Assembly: GCA_021851875.1 (NCBI GenBank)
Contig: JAJZQI010000003.1
Span: forward strand, 169,633 to 233,632
Source of the DNA: Pseudomonadota bacterium
Lineage (GTDB): Bacteria > Pseudomonadota > Gammaproteobacteria > Burkholderiales > JAJZQI01
Direction of reading: 5' to 3'
DNA length: 64,000 nucleotides
How positions within the stretch are numbered: position 1 is the stretch's first letter; the number at the start of each line of letters is the position of its first letter. The notes under the pieces were generated by a model. It had not been told where the DNA came from. It saw nothing but the letters and a program-made list of their open reading frames with translations, and searched no databases. Made by a program: the position numbers and the translations under genes. Positions 17,154 through 26,131 of this stretch are shown piece after piece.

Positions 17154-17477
17154 CTAATCATCATGATTGCGCATTGAAGCGATCGTTTGTTTGAGAGTGA
17201 TTAATTCGTTAGTTGTTAGCGGATAACATGCCATTAGAAGTTCAGCTAACTCATTTTGTGGGCAATAGAAATATGCCACAGGTACCTGAAGCACATTTGC
17301 TAGCTTTTGTGCGGTCTCGAATGGTGGTTCATGCACCCCGGTTTCATAACGGCTGATTCGAGCACTACTGCATCCTTCATCAAGTCCAATTAACACCCCG
17401 AGTCGATCTTGAGCCAGGCCTGCCTTTTCTCGGGCAGTCCGCAAGCGTGAACCGAAGATCGACTGATGTTTTACCAT
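17154..17477 (-). CDS. XRE-family (Cro/CI-like) transcriptional regulator
   Basis: A 107-residue protein. Residues about 8-65 form a helix-turn-helix (RLRTAREKAGLAQDRLGVLIG, then SSARISRYETG), followed by a short helical tail. It is AT-rich compared with its surroundings and divergent from an exported-protein gene. A perfect inverted repeat in the shared upstream region (17511-17527) may be its operator. It resembles phage- or island-type repressors, but nothing else phage-like is nearby. Confidence 0.85.
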   Translation of the reverse strand: MVKHQSIFGSRLRTAREKAGLAQDRLGVLIGLDEGCSSARISRYETGVHEPPFETAQKLANVLQVPVAYFYCPQNELAELLMACYPLTTNELITLKQTIASMRNHDD

Positions 17478-17510
17478 TCTTCGATATTCGTAAATCCGCC
17501 TTGCATCGTC

Positions 17511-17527
17511 TCTACGTTATTCGTAGA
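17511..17527. promoter_or_regulatory. Inverted repeat between divergent genes, possible XRE operator
   Basis: TCTACG-TTATT-CGTAGA has perfect 6-bp arms and lies in the 109-base gap between the XRE regulator start (17477) and the divergent gene start (17587). Its position suits autoregulation and control of the neighbour. No binding evidence exists. Confidence 0.45.
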
Positions 17528-17586
17528 ATTGCCATGATATTTCAATATTGATTCTTTAACTGATGAATATTTATGTGAGAGTTGTT

Positions 17587-18039
17587 ATGAAAAAAGTTTT
17601 GAAATGGGTGGGGATTGTGTTTCTTGGGTTGATTGTTCTGGGCATGGTGATTGATGCAATGAAATCACCGGAGCAGAAAGCTGCTGAAGCAGCTGCCCAA
17701 ACGAAAGAACAAGAGCGACGTGCTGTAGATGAAGCAAAAGAGGCTGCGTTTAAGCAAGAACAGGAAATACAGGATAGTGTGCCGAAATGCGACGGTAGAG
17801 ATGTATCCGACACCATCAAGAACACATTTGATCAATCGCAGTTCGCGCGAACGCTCAACTTGAGCGCTGTTGAGGTGTTGAACTTCAAGGAAACGTCATT
17901 TGATTCAAAAGGCAAGAGCCGCTCATGTGTTGGTCAAATTACGATGAACAATGCCAGTACGGTAGATGCTACATGCAAATTTGAGGGGCGTGCTGGGGGG
18001 CAGTTCCTGGTAACTTGTGAGTTTTCAGATCATTCATAA
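17587..18039 (+). CDS. Single-pass membrane protein of unknown function (accessory island)
   Basis: A 150-residue protein with one N-terminal transmembrane helix (WVGIVFLGLIVLGMVI, about residues 6-21). A highly charged Ala/Glu/Gln/Lys coiled-coil-like stretch (about 25-68) follows, then a small domain with four cysteines (KCDG, SRSCVG, ATCKF, VTCEF) that may form disulfides outside the cytoplasm. AT content is well above the flanking core genes. No family is recognised with certainty. Confidence 0.7.
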   Translation: MKKVLKWVGIVFLGLIVLGMVIDAMKSPEQKAAEAAAQTKEQERRAVDEAKEAAFKQEQEIQDSVPKCDGRDVSDTIKNTFDQSQFARTLNLSAVEVLNFKETSFDSKGKSRSCVGQITMNNASTVDATCKFEGRAGGQFLVTCEFSDHS

Positions 18040-18069
18040 GACACACAATAAGTCCATAAGAGGTGAATC

Positions 18070-18879
18070 GTGAGAGTAATACTTGTAGTGTTGGGGTTGT
18101 GTTGGGTTATTCCGCCTGTTTATGCGGTTTCATTTGATTGCACAAAGGCTGCCTCAACAGTGGAAAAGAAAATTTGTTCTGATTCATTGCTTGGTAAGCT
18201 TGATGATGCTTTGTCAGCCAATTTTCAAACTATGCTTGCAGCGAATATTGGAAGTGGCGCAAAAAAGGATCTTAAGGCTACTCAAAAGAAGTGGCTGCAG
18301 GAACGAAATAGGTGCCAGAGTAATCAGTGCCTAGCGGATTCCTATAAGAAACGAATTGATGAAATTTGTGATTATCCGGTGATTTCTGGGGTGTATCCGG
18401 ACTGTCATTCCGCTGAAGAAGTGGTGGTAGATCTTGGCGGTCTAAACCAAAATGAAAGTGTATCGCAAGTAGGAAAAGCGGCAACAGCTTCGATTGAGTC
18501 CCCCAAAAAGTTGGTCGCGAACAACCTTGAGAAAGTTAAACAACTTAAACTGTCCGAGAAATTTTCAAATTCTGTTATTTATGTAAACTATCTTGGACAG
18601 TGGGTTGACTACATGCCAGTACTCCAATGGGTTGGATTGCTTTTTGACAATAAGAAAATTGAGTCTATACAAAGTATTTCCGCAGGAAGTTACCCTGGAA
18701 TTAGCATCAAGCGACCAGGGCGGCCAGCCATAGGTGTACTTTTCAGAATCGAAGGCAAGGAGGCATATATCTATGCGCTCGTGACGGGGGATGAAGTACA
18801 CCTGGTTGAAACAGCCGCTGATCACAGTCAAATGGCGATATTCGTGAAGTCACTCACGAGTGCGGACGCTATGGACTGA
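18070..18879 (+). CDS. Exported LprI-like (DUF1311) protein
   Basis: A 269-residue protein with a signal peptide (LVVLGLCWVIPPVYA). Residues about 21-98 match the LprI/DUF1311 pattern, with FDCTKAASTVEKKICSD, a KATQKKWLQERNRC helix and paired cysteines. LprI-like domains include lysozyme inhibitors. The C-terminal 150 residues are not recognised. It starts with GTG after an AGGTG site and lies 30 bases after the previous gene, so the two are probably an operon. Confidence 0.72.
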   Translation: MRVILVVLGLCWVIPPVYAVSFDCTKAASTVEKKICSDSLLGKLDDALSANFQTMLAANIGSGAKKDLKATQKKWLQERNRCQSNQCLADSYKKRIDEICDYPVISGVYPDCHSAEEVVVDLGGLNQNESVSQVGKAATASIESPKKLVANNLEKVKQLKLSEKFSNSVIYVNYLGQWVDYMPVLQWVGLLFDNKKIESIQSISAGSYPGISIKRPGRPAIGVLFRIEGKEAYIYALVTGDEVHLVETAADHSQMAIFVKSLTSADAMD

Positions 18880-18926
18880 TAGTCACGTAGGGCGCAATAA
18901 GCAAAGCGCATTGCGCGAAGATACGC

Positions 18927-20024
18927 TTACTGTTTCGCCCCAGCCGCCATCGCCCGCAAGCGGCTCTGCTCTGTTTCAGGCAGGCTGTTGGGATGCGGTG
19001 GTGTGGCCCAACTGCCCAGGTTGTCGATCACCAGATCGGCCAGCGCATGAATCCAGTCTTCCCGGTCGTTGAGGCAGGGGATGTAGTGGAACTCCTTGCC
19101 GCCGGCCTGGAGGAATTCCGCTTTCACTTCCATTTGAATTTCTTCCAGGGTTTCCAGACAGTCTGAGGCAAAGCCGGGGCACACGACGTCGATGCGGCCG
19201 GTGCCGGCTTTGCCCAACTCGGCGGCAGTGACGGCCGTGTAGGGCTTGAGCCATTCGGCCTTGCCGAAACGGGACTGGAAGGTGATCTGGTACTGGTCTG
19301 CTTTCAGTTGCAACGCCTCGCCCAGCAGGCGGCCGGTTTTCATGCACTCGCAGTGGTAGGGGTCGCCCAGATCCAGCGTGCGGCGCGGTATGCCGTGGAA
19401 GCTCATGATCAGTTTGTCGGGCTTGCCGTGGGCTTGCCAGTAGTCGCGGATGCTTTGTGTCAGCGCGGCAATGTAGCCGGCATGATCGTGGTAATGCTTG
19501 ATGTTGCGCAGGGCGGGCTGGTCACGGAAGCGGCCGACGCTGGCGTACACCGCGTCCATGACGCTGGCGGTGGTGGTGCCGGAGTACTGCGGGTAGAGCG
19601 GCACGACGAGAATTTTGTCGCAACCGGCGCTGACCATTTCCTTCAGCACGTCATCAATAGCGGGACTGCCGTAGCTCATGGCGTAGCGCACGAGGATGTC
19701 GGCGCCGGTTTTTTCGCCCAGGTAGCCCTGCAGCAGTTTGCTTTGCTGCTCGGTAATCACTTTCAGCGGCGAGCCGTCTTGACGCCAGATCTGGGCGTAT
19801 TTTTCGGCGGACTTGGCCGGCCGGGTATTGAGGATGATGCCGTTGAGAATCAGCCACCAGATGACACGGGGAATTTCCACCACACGCGGGTCGTTGAGAA
19901 ACTGTTTGAGGTAGCGCCGCAACGCGTCCCTGGTGGGTGCGTCGGGCGTGCCCAGGTTAACCAGCAGTACGCCGGTGCGTGCGGGCGTGCCGTGGCGATA
20001 GGGAAGAGGCGCCCAGTATTTCAT
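18927..20024 (-). CDS. hemH: Ferrochelatase
   Basis: Inserts iron(II) into protoporphyrin IX, the last step of protoheme synthesis. The 365-residue protein has the family start [16 protein letters not shown], the catalytic histidine region [12 protein letters not shown], and the acidic [15 protein letters not shown] segment. The ATG at 20024 follows an AGGAT site. It lies 12 bases after hrcA in the same direction, so the two are likely cotranscribed, an order seen in related bacteria. Confidence 0.95.
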   Translation of the reverse strand: MKYWAPLPYRHGTPARTGVLLVNLGTPDAPTRDALRRYLKQFLNDPRVVEIPRVIWWLILNGIILNTRPAKSAEKYAQIWRQDGSPLKVITEQQSKLLQGYLGEKTGADILVRYAMSYGSPAIDDVLKEMVSAGCDKILVVPLYPQYSGTTTASVMDAVYASVGRFRDQPALRNIKHYHDHAGYIAALTQSIRDYWQAHGKPDKLIMSFHGIPRRTLDLGDPYHCECMKTGRLLGEALQLKADQYQITFQSRFGKAEWLKPYTAVTAAELGKAGTGRIDVVCPGFASDCLETLEEIQMEVKAEFLQAGGKEFHYIPCLNDREDWIHALADLVIDNLGSWATPPHPNSLPETEQSRLRAMAAGAKQ

Positions 20025-20036
20025 CAAGTGAATATC

Positions 20037-21056
20037 CTAGTGATAAGACAGTGCGTTTGACAGCAGGCGGGCGGTGATGTCGACAATGGGAATCACGCGT
20101 TCGTAAGCCATGCGGGTGGGGCCGACCACGCCCAGCGTGCCGACTACCAAACCGTTGACCTCGTAGGGGGCGGTGACGAAACTGCATTCGTCCAGCGGCA
20201 CGGTGCCCGATTCGCCGCCGATGAATATTTTGACTCCCTCGGCATGTTCGGCCTGGTCGAGAATTTCCAGCAATTGGGTTTTCTGTTCGAAGATGTCGAA
20301 CAGCTTGCGCAGGCTGGAGATGTTGGCCGACAGATCGCTGCTGTGCAGCAGTTTGCGCTCGCCGGAAATCACGTATTCTTCGCGTTTCGCTCCCAGGGTC
20401 TGCCCGCCGACGGTGAGCGAAACATTGACCAGCGCGGCAATATCCTGATGCAGCTGCGACAGTTCTTCGCGGATTTTGTCGTTCACGCTGGTCAGGCTCT
20501 GGCCGCCGAAATTGCGGTTGAAGTAGTTGGCCGCCTCCACCAGTTGTGCAGGGGTGTAGTCCTTGTCGGTCACGATCACGCGGTTCTGCACTTCGCCGTC
20601 GTCGGTAACCAGTATGAGCAGCAGGCGGTTGCTGGCCAGGCGCATGAATTCGAGCTGGCGGAACATGGCGCCGCGGGTTTTGGGGATGGCGACGATGCCG
20701 GCAAAGCTGGTCAGTTCGGACAGCAGCTGCGAAGCGGTGTTGACCAGGCGGGTGGGATCGTCGGGACTGAGGGTGTTCTGCAGTTGGTTCAGTTCCAGCT
20801 GTTCCAGCGGTTTGACCTGGATCAGCGTGTCGACGAACAGGCGGTAACCCAGGGGAGTGGGGATACGTCCGGCCGAGGTGTGCGGGCTGGTGATCAGGCC
20901 CATTTCCTCCAGATCCGCCATGACGTTGCGGATGCTGGCCGGGCTGAGATCCAGCCCGGAGTAACGCGAAAGCGTGCGCGAACCCACCGGTTGGCCTTCT
21001 TCGATGTATCGCTCAACCAGGGTTTTCAGCAGAATTTTGGCGCGTTCGTTCAGCAT
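20037..21056 (-). CDS. hrcA: Heat-inducible transcription repressor HrcA
   Basis: Represses heat-shock operons by binding CIRCE elements. The 339-residue protein has an N-terminal winged helix (LVERYIEEGQPVGSRTLSRY, then LSPASIRNVMADLEEMGL) and the C-terminal HrcA ligand/dimer domain with PYEVNGLVVGTLGVVGPTRM. No CIRCE inverted repeat was seen in its own upstream region or before the hsp20 gene in this window, so its targets lie elsewhere. Confidence 0.95.
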   Translation of the reverse strand: MLNERAKILLKTLVERYIEEGQPVGSRTLSRYSGLDLSPASIRNVMADLEEMGLITSPHTSAGRIPTPLGYRLFVDTLIQVKPLEQLELNQLQNTLSPDDPTRLVNTASQLLSELTSFAGIVAIPKTRGAMFRQLEFMRLASNRLLLILVTDDGEVQNRVIVTDKDYTPAQLVEAANYFNRNFGGQSLTSVNDKIREELSQLHQDIAALVNVSLTVGGQTLGAKREEYVISGERKLLHSSDLSANISSLRKLFDIFEQKTQLLEILDQAEHAEGVKIFIGGESGTVPLDECSFVTAPYEVNGLVVGTLGVVGPTRMAYERVIPIVDITARLLSNALSYH

Positions 21057-21121
21057 GGTTTTATTTTACACAAAACCGGGTCACGTCTGCAGGGGCAATC
21101 CGGTTAAAGCGGGATAAGGCG

Positions 21122-22276
21122 TCAGAATACCCTGTCGTAAGATACTGAAATCACATTGGCGTTTCCACTTGTGCTGCCGGGGGCGGACAATTCCCGGTAC
21201 TGGTCGTACTGGACTTTGATGTCGCTTTGACTGTTGAGGTCGTAGCGCAGTGTCAGCGAGGTGTTGCTGTTTTTCCAGGTCGGCGTTCCATCGGCGCTGA
21301 CGTCGCTGAAATAGGAATAGGTGAGCATGGGCGTCAGGCTGCCAAAGTGATAACCGACGCCGGCCATGTAGGCATTGCTGCGGTATCCCAATTCCTTCCA
21401 GCGGTCGAAATAACTGTACTCCGACCGCACCAGCCAGTTGTTGTAGTCGATGTTGGCGGAAATGCCGTAGATTTGCTGTCCTCCGTCCGCCAGGACGCCG
21501 TCTGAGAGACTGGCAACATACACGTTGGACTGAATGTATACCAGGCGCACATTGAACCAGTCCCGGCTGAATTCGATGTCGGCTCCGGTGATGTTGCTCC
21601 AGCTGACATCGGGCTTGTCGTTGACGCCGTACCAGTAGGCCATGAACGCATTGTCATGCGAGTCTTCGCGGCCGAAGAACACGCTGCCGCGGGTGGAGAT
21701 GCTGCCCAGTTGGCCGTGGTGGACGATCGTTGCACCATTGAAGTTGTTGATTTCCCAGCCGTACAGTTCCTGCGGCGGACGAACCCAGGGATAGGCAAAG
21801 CCTACATCGGAAAAATCGGAATAATAGTAGATGGGCAGCCGCTTGCGGCCCAGATTGACTTCCCAGTCGCTGCCGAGCGGCCGCCAGCCGAGATAGGCCC
21901 ACTCCAGGGTGGGGCCGCTGCGGTAACGCGTGTCGCTGGCGTCGATTTGCATCACGCCGCTGAGGCTGTCGGTCATCTTGCCGTTCAGACGAATTCCGAT
22001 GCGGCTTTCCGGGCGCCAGCTCCAGCTGCTGTTATACATGCCCATGTTGTACCAGTCGTTGACGAAGCAGGGACACTGGGTGTCGATGATCGGTTCGCTG
22101 CCGTTGCCGTTGAGAACTTTGCCGCCAGCAATGCTCATGAAGCCGCTCAGGGTCACATCGGCTGCATGCGCCTGAACGGCAAATACAGACAAGCCGGCCA
22201 AGAGCGTGCACGCGGTAAGAAGCGTTTTCCAGGAATGGGTGCTGGTCTGCTTAGGCAGCATAAATATGGTATCCAT
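21122..22276 (-). CDS. Outer membrane beta-barrel (porin-like) protein
   Basis: A 384-residue protein with a signal peptide (LLTACTLLAGLSVFAVQAHA) and a mature part of alternating hydrophobic/aromatic strands ending in VISVSYDRVF, a C-terminal phenylalanine signature of outer membrane barrels. CQ-type residues TQCPCF near the N terminus could form a surface disulfide. It overlaps the diguanylate cyclase stop by 26 bases, and AAGGCAAGA precedes the 22276 ATG. The substrate or ligand is unknown. Confidence 0.78.
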   Translation of the reverse strand: MDTIFMLPKQTSTHSWKTLLTACTLLAGLSVFAVQAHAADVTLSGFMSIAGGKVLNGNGSEPIIDTQCPCFVNDWYNMGMYNSSWSWRPESRIGIRLNGKMTDSLSGVMQIDASDTRYRSGPTLEWAYLGWRPLGSDWEVNLGRKRLPIYYYSDFSDVGFAYPWVRPPQELYGWEINNFNGATIVHHGQLGSISTRGSVFFGREDSHDNAFMAYWYGVNDKPDVSWSNITGADIEFSRDWFNVRLVYIQSNVYVASLSDGVLADGGQQIYGISANIDYNNWLVRSEYSYFDRWKELGYRSNAYMAGVGYHFGSLTPMLTYSYFSDVSADGTPTWKNSNTSLTLRYDLNSQSDIKVQYDQYRELSAPGSTSGNANVISVSYDRVF

Positions 22277-23819
22277 TCTTGCCTTGCTTTTTCACTTTGT
22301 ACATGGACTGGTCAGCCAGCGTGATCAGCTGATCAATTTCATGAATCTCGTCTGAGGAAATGGCGACGCCGATGCTTGCGCCGACGCAAACGGAAGTACC
22401 GTCCTCAATTTCGATCGGTCGGGTGATGGCGATGAGCAGCTTGTCCAGCAGGCCGGTCAGATTTTCGTGATCGTTTGCCCACGGTATGGCGACCAGGAAT
22501 TCGTCGCCGCCCAGGCGCGCGAGCAGGTCGGTGGAGCGCAGGGTTTGTTTCATGCGCAGGGCGATTTCGGCGAGCGCCTTGTCGCCGGCATCATGACCAT
22601 GGGTGTCGTTAATCGGTTTGAAGTTGTCGAGGTCGATCAGACAGATCGCCAGGTTCTGCTGTTCGAAGCGCACTTGCGCCAGCATCATGTGGGCGCTGCG
22701 TTCGGCGGAGCGGCGATTGAGCAGATGAGTCAGCGGGTCGCGTTCGGCCTGGAAACGTATCAGCTGTTCCTCATTTTTCCGTTCGGTGATGTCGGTGATG
22801 ATGCCCTGAATCAGCAGGGTGTCGTCGTTCTTTTGCTTGGCATCTTCTTTTACCGGGGTAAGCAGGCAATATACCCAGCGAGGAGGGCGGCCATGTTCCT
22901 TGAGCAACAAGTCGCTGGTGGATGTTTCCCCCAGGAAAAAAGTGTTTTCCAGGATATGGAAGACCTTTTCCGTTTCATTGAACAGATCGATCACGCAATT
23001 TACGTTATCATTCAGCAGATGCTGATAGGTCGGCTCGCCGATCAGCTCAATAAACGCCGGATTGGCCATGACCAGCCTGGCGCGCTGATCCATCAGAAAA
23101 ATTCCCACGCCCGCGCGGGCGTAAATCATGCGAAAGCGCTTTTCCAGGTTGGCGACCTGTTCCAGCAGTTCGTGCTCGCTGACCAGATTGAACTGCGCCA
23201 GGTCAAGTAGCGTGTTGGTGTGCTTGACCAGCTGGCCCAGCTCATCTTCTCTGTGCAGTTCCGGCAATACCAGACGATGACTTTCACCCGGCGAGATGGT
23301 GCTGAGCTGGTGAGCGATTTGCCTGATGCTGCGGATAAGCCCGAACTCGACCAGCAGGTACACCAGCAATGAGCCGAACAAGGTGTAGCCCCCCAATAAC
23401 AGCGTGTCGGACAGGGCGGAGTCCTTTGCCCGCTGCTTGACCAAATCCTTGCGCAGACCGAGGTGCAGCAGACCCACTTGCTGCCCGGTGATAAAGGGCG
23501 ATGCGAGCGGAATCTGCACTTCATTGTGATTGTCGGGCGACAATCTTGGATGGGCGTTGAATTCAATGCTGGCCGAGGCCACCAGCTCATTCTTTTCCAG
23601 GCCTTCGATCACTTCCCTGGCCAGTTCCTGATTGTTGAGATAGGCGGCGATCGCTGCCGTTTTTTGAACGGTCTGGCCGATTTGCTGCAAGGAGCGCTCA
23701 GCCTGGCGGACTTCATTGTTGTAGAACCAGAAATATTGCGCCAGCGAGACTGCGAATGCCGCCGTCAAGGCAACCAGCGCGATCGGGACGGCAATTTTCA
23801 GCGACAGACGGCTCTTCAT
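22251..23819 (-). CDS. Membrane diguanylate cyclase with periplasmic sensor, HAMP, PAS and GGDEF
   Basis: Makes cyclic di-GMP. The 522-residue order is: transmembrane helix (about 9-30), periplasmic region (about 31-135), a second helix (about 138-162), HAMP-like linker, PAS domain (about 228-350) and GGDEF domain (about 360-520). The active motif GGDEF is intact, and an RSTD inhibitory site lies five residues before it, so feedback inhibition is expected. It is sandwiched by overlaps with a PstS-like gene upstream and an outer-membrane gene downstream. Confidence 0.92.
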   Translation of the reverse strand: MKSRLSLKIAVPIALVALTAAFAVSLAQYFWFYNNEVRQAERSLQQIGQTVQKTAAIAAYLNNQELAREVIEGLEKNELVASASIEFNAHPRLSPDNHNEVQIPLASPFITGQQVGLLHLGLRKDLVKQRAKDSALSDTLLLGGYTLFGSLLVYLLVEFGLIRSIRQIAHQLSTISPGESHRLVLPELHREDELGQLVKHTNTLLDLAQFNLVSEHELLEQVANLEKRFRMIYARAGVGIFLMDQRARLVMANPAFIELIGEPTYQHLLNDNVNCVIDLFNETEKVFHILENTFFLGETSTSDLLLKEHGRPPRWVYCLLTPVKEDAKQKNDDTLLIQGIITDITERKNEEQLIRFQAERDPLTHLLNRRSAERSAHMMLAQVRFEQQNLAICLIDLDNFKPINDTHGHDAGDKALAEIALRMKQTLRSTDLLARLGGDEFLVAIPWANDHENLTGLLDKLLIAITRPIEIEDGTSVCVGASIGVAISSDEIHEIDQLITLADQSMYKVKKQGKNGYHIYAA

Positions 23820-24241
23820 GGCAGGCGATACACCACTTTGACTTTGTCCGTCACATCCTTGCTGTCTATATAAGCAATCGCATCCGGATGATGGGCGACC
23901 TGCTGTATGACGCTAAGCGGGTCGGTAAGAACGTGGGGAGGAGTGGCTCTGCCTGAAAACATCAGCCGCGCCCAGAATGCATTGATTTGGGTGACGCTTT
24001 TGTTGACCAGTTTTTCGTAGTAACGGCTGCGGACCGGCGAGTCGTCCGGCAAATCAATGGGCCAGGTGGCGCGCCCGCCAGGGAAATGTGTGCTGCGTCC
24101 CATGTAGATGTCGATCAGTTGCTCCCGGGTCAGACTCATGAGCGGGTTGCCGGGGTTGATGATGACAACGATTTCCGCCTGGGCCGGTAGATTAACAGCA
24201 AGCGTTAGAATCAGGAGCGTGAATGAAAAGACACGGGGCAC
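23816..24241 (-). CDS. Short PstS-like periplasmic binding protein
   Basis: A 141-residue exported protein. The GTG at 24241 is preferred because AAGGAA sits 5-6 bases upstream and a signal peptide starts right there (VFSFTLLILTLAVNLPAQA). A longer in-frame ATG at 24304 lacks both. The mature part resembles the first lobe of phosphate-binding-type proteins (NPLMSLTREQLIDIYMGR, then a DSPVRSRYYEKL helix). It overlaps the diguanylate cyclase start (ATGA), suggesting it senses a ligand for it. Confidence 0.72.
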   Translation of the reverse strand: MPRVFSFTLLILTLAVNLPAQAEIVVIINPGNPLMSLTREQLIDIYMGRSTHFPGGRATWPIDLPDDSPVRSRYYEKLVNKSVTQINAFWARLMFSGRATPPHVLTDPLSVIQQVAHHPDAIAYIDSKDVTDKVKVVYRLP

Positions 24242-24575
24242 ATAAGTTCCTTGCGTATAAGGACTGATCGAACAGGTTTCGTTGCAACCAGGCTTGCCCT
24301 TCATTATAAGGTATGAGGTTGGAAACGAAAATAAATATTGAATTCAAACCAAAGGCACATCACACAGTGCCCGGTGCGTCGATTCGGCAAGTTTGTAACG
24401 TGATGAGCGTAATGATGCTGTGTGGCGGATTCGGTAAGTGTGCATGCGTCATTGCGGCGTGCAAGTGCATTATGTTGGCTGCATTTTTTATACGGCTTGG
24501 GCGCCGTGTTCGCCGTGTCGTGGATTTTTGCCCAGTCGGGCAAGCGTGTGCGCGTAAACGAACTGTGATACGTGC
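24242..24575. other. Intergenic stretch without recognised gene
   Basis: This is 334 bases between two minus-strand operons. Short open frames on both strands lack ribosome sites and family resemblance. I see two near-repeats (ATTCGGCAAGTTTG and ATTCGGTAAGTGTG) about 60 bases apart, but no terminator or operator I can name. Confidence 0.5.
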
Positions 24576-25415
24576 TTAACCCGGGGTGCTGAGGTAGTGC
24601 TGCCGCGGTTCAGCCGCGGGCTGGTCGTCCAGCGCCGGGTCGGCGAGCAGGCTCGGGTCGAAGCTGACCGGTCGCATGCCGTGCTGTTGCAGGAAGTCGA
24701 CAATTTCACCCAGGTGTTCATGGGTGATCGGCATGATGTCGTGAAAAATCAGCACCGCCGGCCGGCCCGTATCCGGGGCCGTTTGCAGGTAATGCAAGGC
24801 ATTCTGTTTGACGCTGTAGAGCGTGCCGATGGGGGAGGCGTCGCCCACGGTATAGCCGTCGACAATCTGGTAAGCCAGTTTGCGGGCGGCCGCTTTGACC
24901 GCTTGTGTCTCGATCAGGTAGGGCGGGCGGAACAATTTTGGCTGATTAGCCGGCGGATTGGCCTCGCGTTCCCAGCCTTGCAATTCCCCGATGACGTCAT
25001 CCTCGCTGCTTAGCCACGGCCAGCGGAACCAGGCGTGATGGGCGGTGTGGTTGCCGACGAAGTGGCCGGCGGCGCGGACCTTGGCCACCAGCTCGGGGTA
25101 GGCGTGGGCACTGCCCTTGTGGATCCAGATTTCATAGGGAGCGTAGTACCTGCGGCCGGTAAAGAAGCTGTCCGGGGCATCGCCCACCATGAAAAAGGCC
25201 GCCTTGAGCGGGCTGCCGTCCGGCGCGTGCAGCTTGGCCAGTGCGGCGAGCACGCGATCGGTCCTGCCGGGCAGGGGGCCGTCGTCGAAGGTGAGCATGA
25301 AATCACGCCCGGCCGGTTGATCGGCGACTGTGGCCGGGGCGCTGGCGGCTGCGGTTTCCGCCAGCGCCGGCAGCGTCAGCAGCAAACCCAGAGCGATGAT
25401 AAGTACACGGATCAC
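24576..25415 (-). CDS. Secreted polysaccharide deacetylase (NodB-homology)
   Basis: Metal-dependent carbohydrate deacetylase of family CE4. The 279-residue precursor has a signal peptide (RVLIIALGLLLTLPALA), then the catalytic aspartate motif MLTFDDGP (about residue 40), the metal-binding histidines in GNHTAHHAW, and FRPPY. The start is a GTG overlapping the fabG-like stop (GTGA), so it is the last gene of the ketosynthase operon. The substrate is unknown. An envelope glycan or acylated polymer is possible. Confidence 0.87.
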   Translation of the reverse strand: MIRVLIIALGLLLTLPALAETAAASAPATVADQPAGRDFMLTFDDGPLPGRTDRVLAALAKLHAPDGSPLKAAFFMVGDAPDSFFTGRRYYAPYEIWIHKGSAHAYPELVAKVRAAGHFVGNHTAHHAWFRWPWLSSEDDVIGELQGWEREANPPANQPKLFRPPYLIETQAVKAAARKLAYQIVDGYTVGDASPIGTLYSVKQNALHYLQTAPDTGRPAVLIFHDIMPITHEHLGEIVDFLQQHGMRPVSFDPSLLADPALDDQPAAEPRQHYLSTPG

Positions 25416-26131
25416 GCCATGCCTCCATTGACCGAGAACACCTGACCGGTGATGTAAGATGATTTGTCGGAGGCCAGGAAGCTGACCAGATTGGCCACTT
25501 CTTCCGGCTTGCCGGCGCGCTGCTGCGGCACGATCTGGCGGATGACTTCCGGCTGGAACACCGATTCGGTCATGGCCGATTCGATGATGCCCGGCGCCAC
25601 CGTGTTGACCAGAATGCCGCGCGAGGCGATTTCCTGCGCCAGCGCCTTGCTTGCGCCGATTAACCCTGCCTTGGCGGCCGAATAATTGGCCTGGCCGCGG
25701 TTGCCCATGATGCCGGCCACCGAGGAAATGCTGATGATGCGGCCCCAGCGGGTGCGGATCATGGGCAGCAAGAGCGGTTGGGTGACGTTGTAGAAGCTGT
25801 TGAGCGACACGTTGATGACGTGCCGCCATTGTTCTGCCGACATGCCGGCCAGCGGCGCGTCGTCGTGGATGCCGGCGTTGTTGACCAGCACCTGGATAGG
25901 TTCGTGTTCCAGCAGCTTTTCTATCTCTTGTCGGCAGGCTTCGCTGTCGCTCACGTCGAAACAGACGGCTTGGGCAGAACCGCCGGCGGCGATGATCTGG
26001 GCGACTGTTTCCACCGCCTTGTCCGGCTGGCTGTTGGCATGCACGACGACATGCATGCCGTCCTGCGCCAGTTGCCGGCAGATGGCTGAGCCGATGGCGC
26101 CGCTGCCGCCGGTGACGAGTGCGCGTTTCAT
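25412..26131 (-). CDS. 3-oxoacyl-ACP reductase, FabG family (operon-specific ketoreductase)
   Basis: NADPH-dependent short-chain reductase of 239 residues. It has the cofactor motif TGGSGAIG at the N terminus, NNAG, and the catalytic Ser in ISISSVAG with Tyr/Lys in NYSAAKAG. The C-terminal SSYITGQVFSVNGG is FabG-like. It overlaps both neighbours by ATGA/GTGA, between a ketosynthase-like gene and a polysaccharide deacetylase, so it most likely serves that dedicated pathway rather than bulk fatty acid synthesis. Confidence 0.9.
   Translation of the reverse strand: MKRALVTGGSGAIGSAICRQLAQDGMHVVVHANSQPDKAVETVAQIIAAGGSAQAVCFDVSDSEACRQEIEKLLEHEPIQVLVNNAGIHDDAPLAGMSAEQWRHVINVSLNSFYNVTQPLLLPMIRTRWGRIISISSVAGIMGNRGQANYSAAKAGLIGASKALAQEIASRGILVNTVAPGIIESAMTESVFQPEVIRQIVPQQRAGKPEEVANLVSFLASDKSSYITGQVFSVNGGMA

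Noticed and set aside
24304..24579. Short open frames on both strands between the PstS-like and deacetylase genes
   Set aside because: No ribosome sites, no recognisable domains, and the two strands' frames overlap each other.
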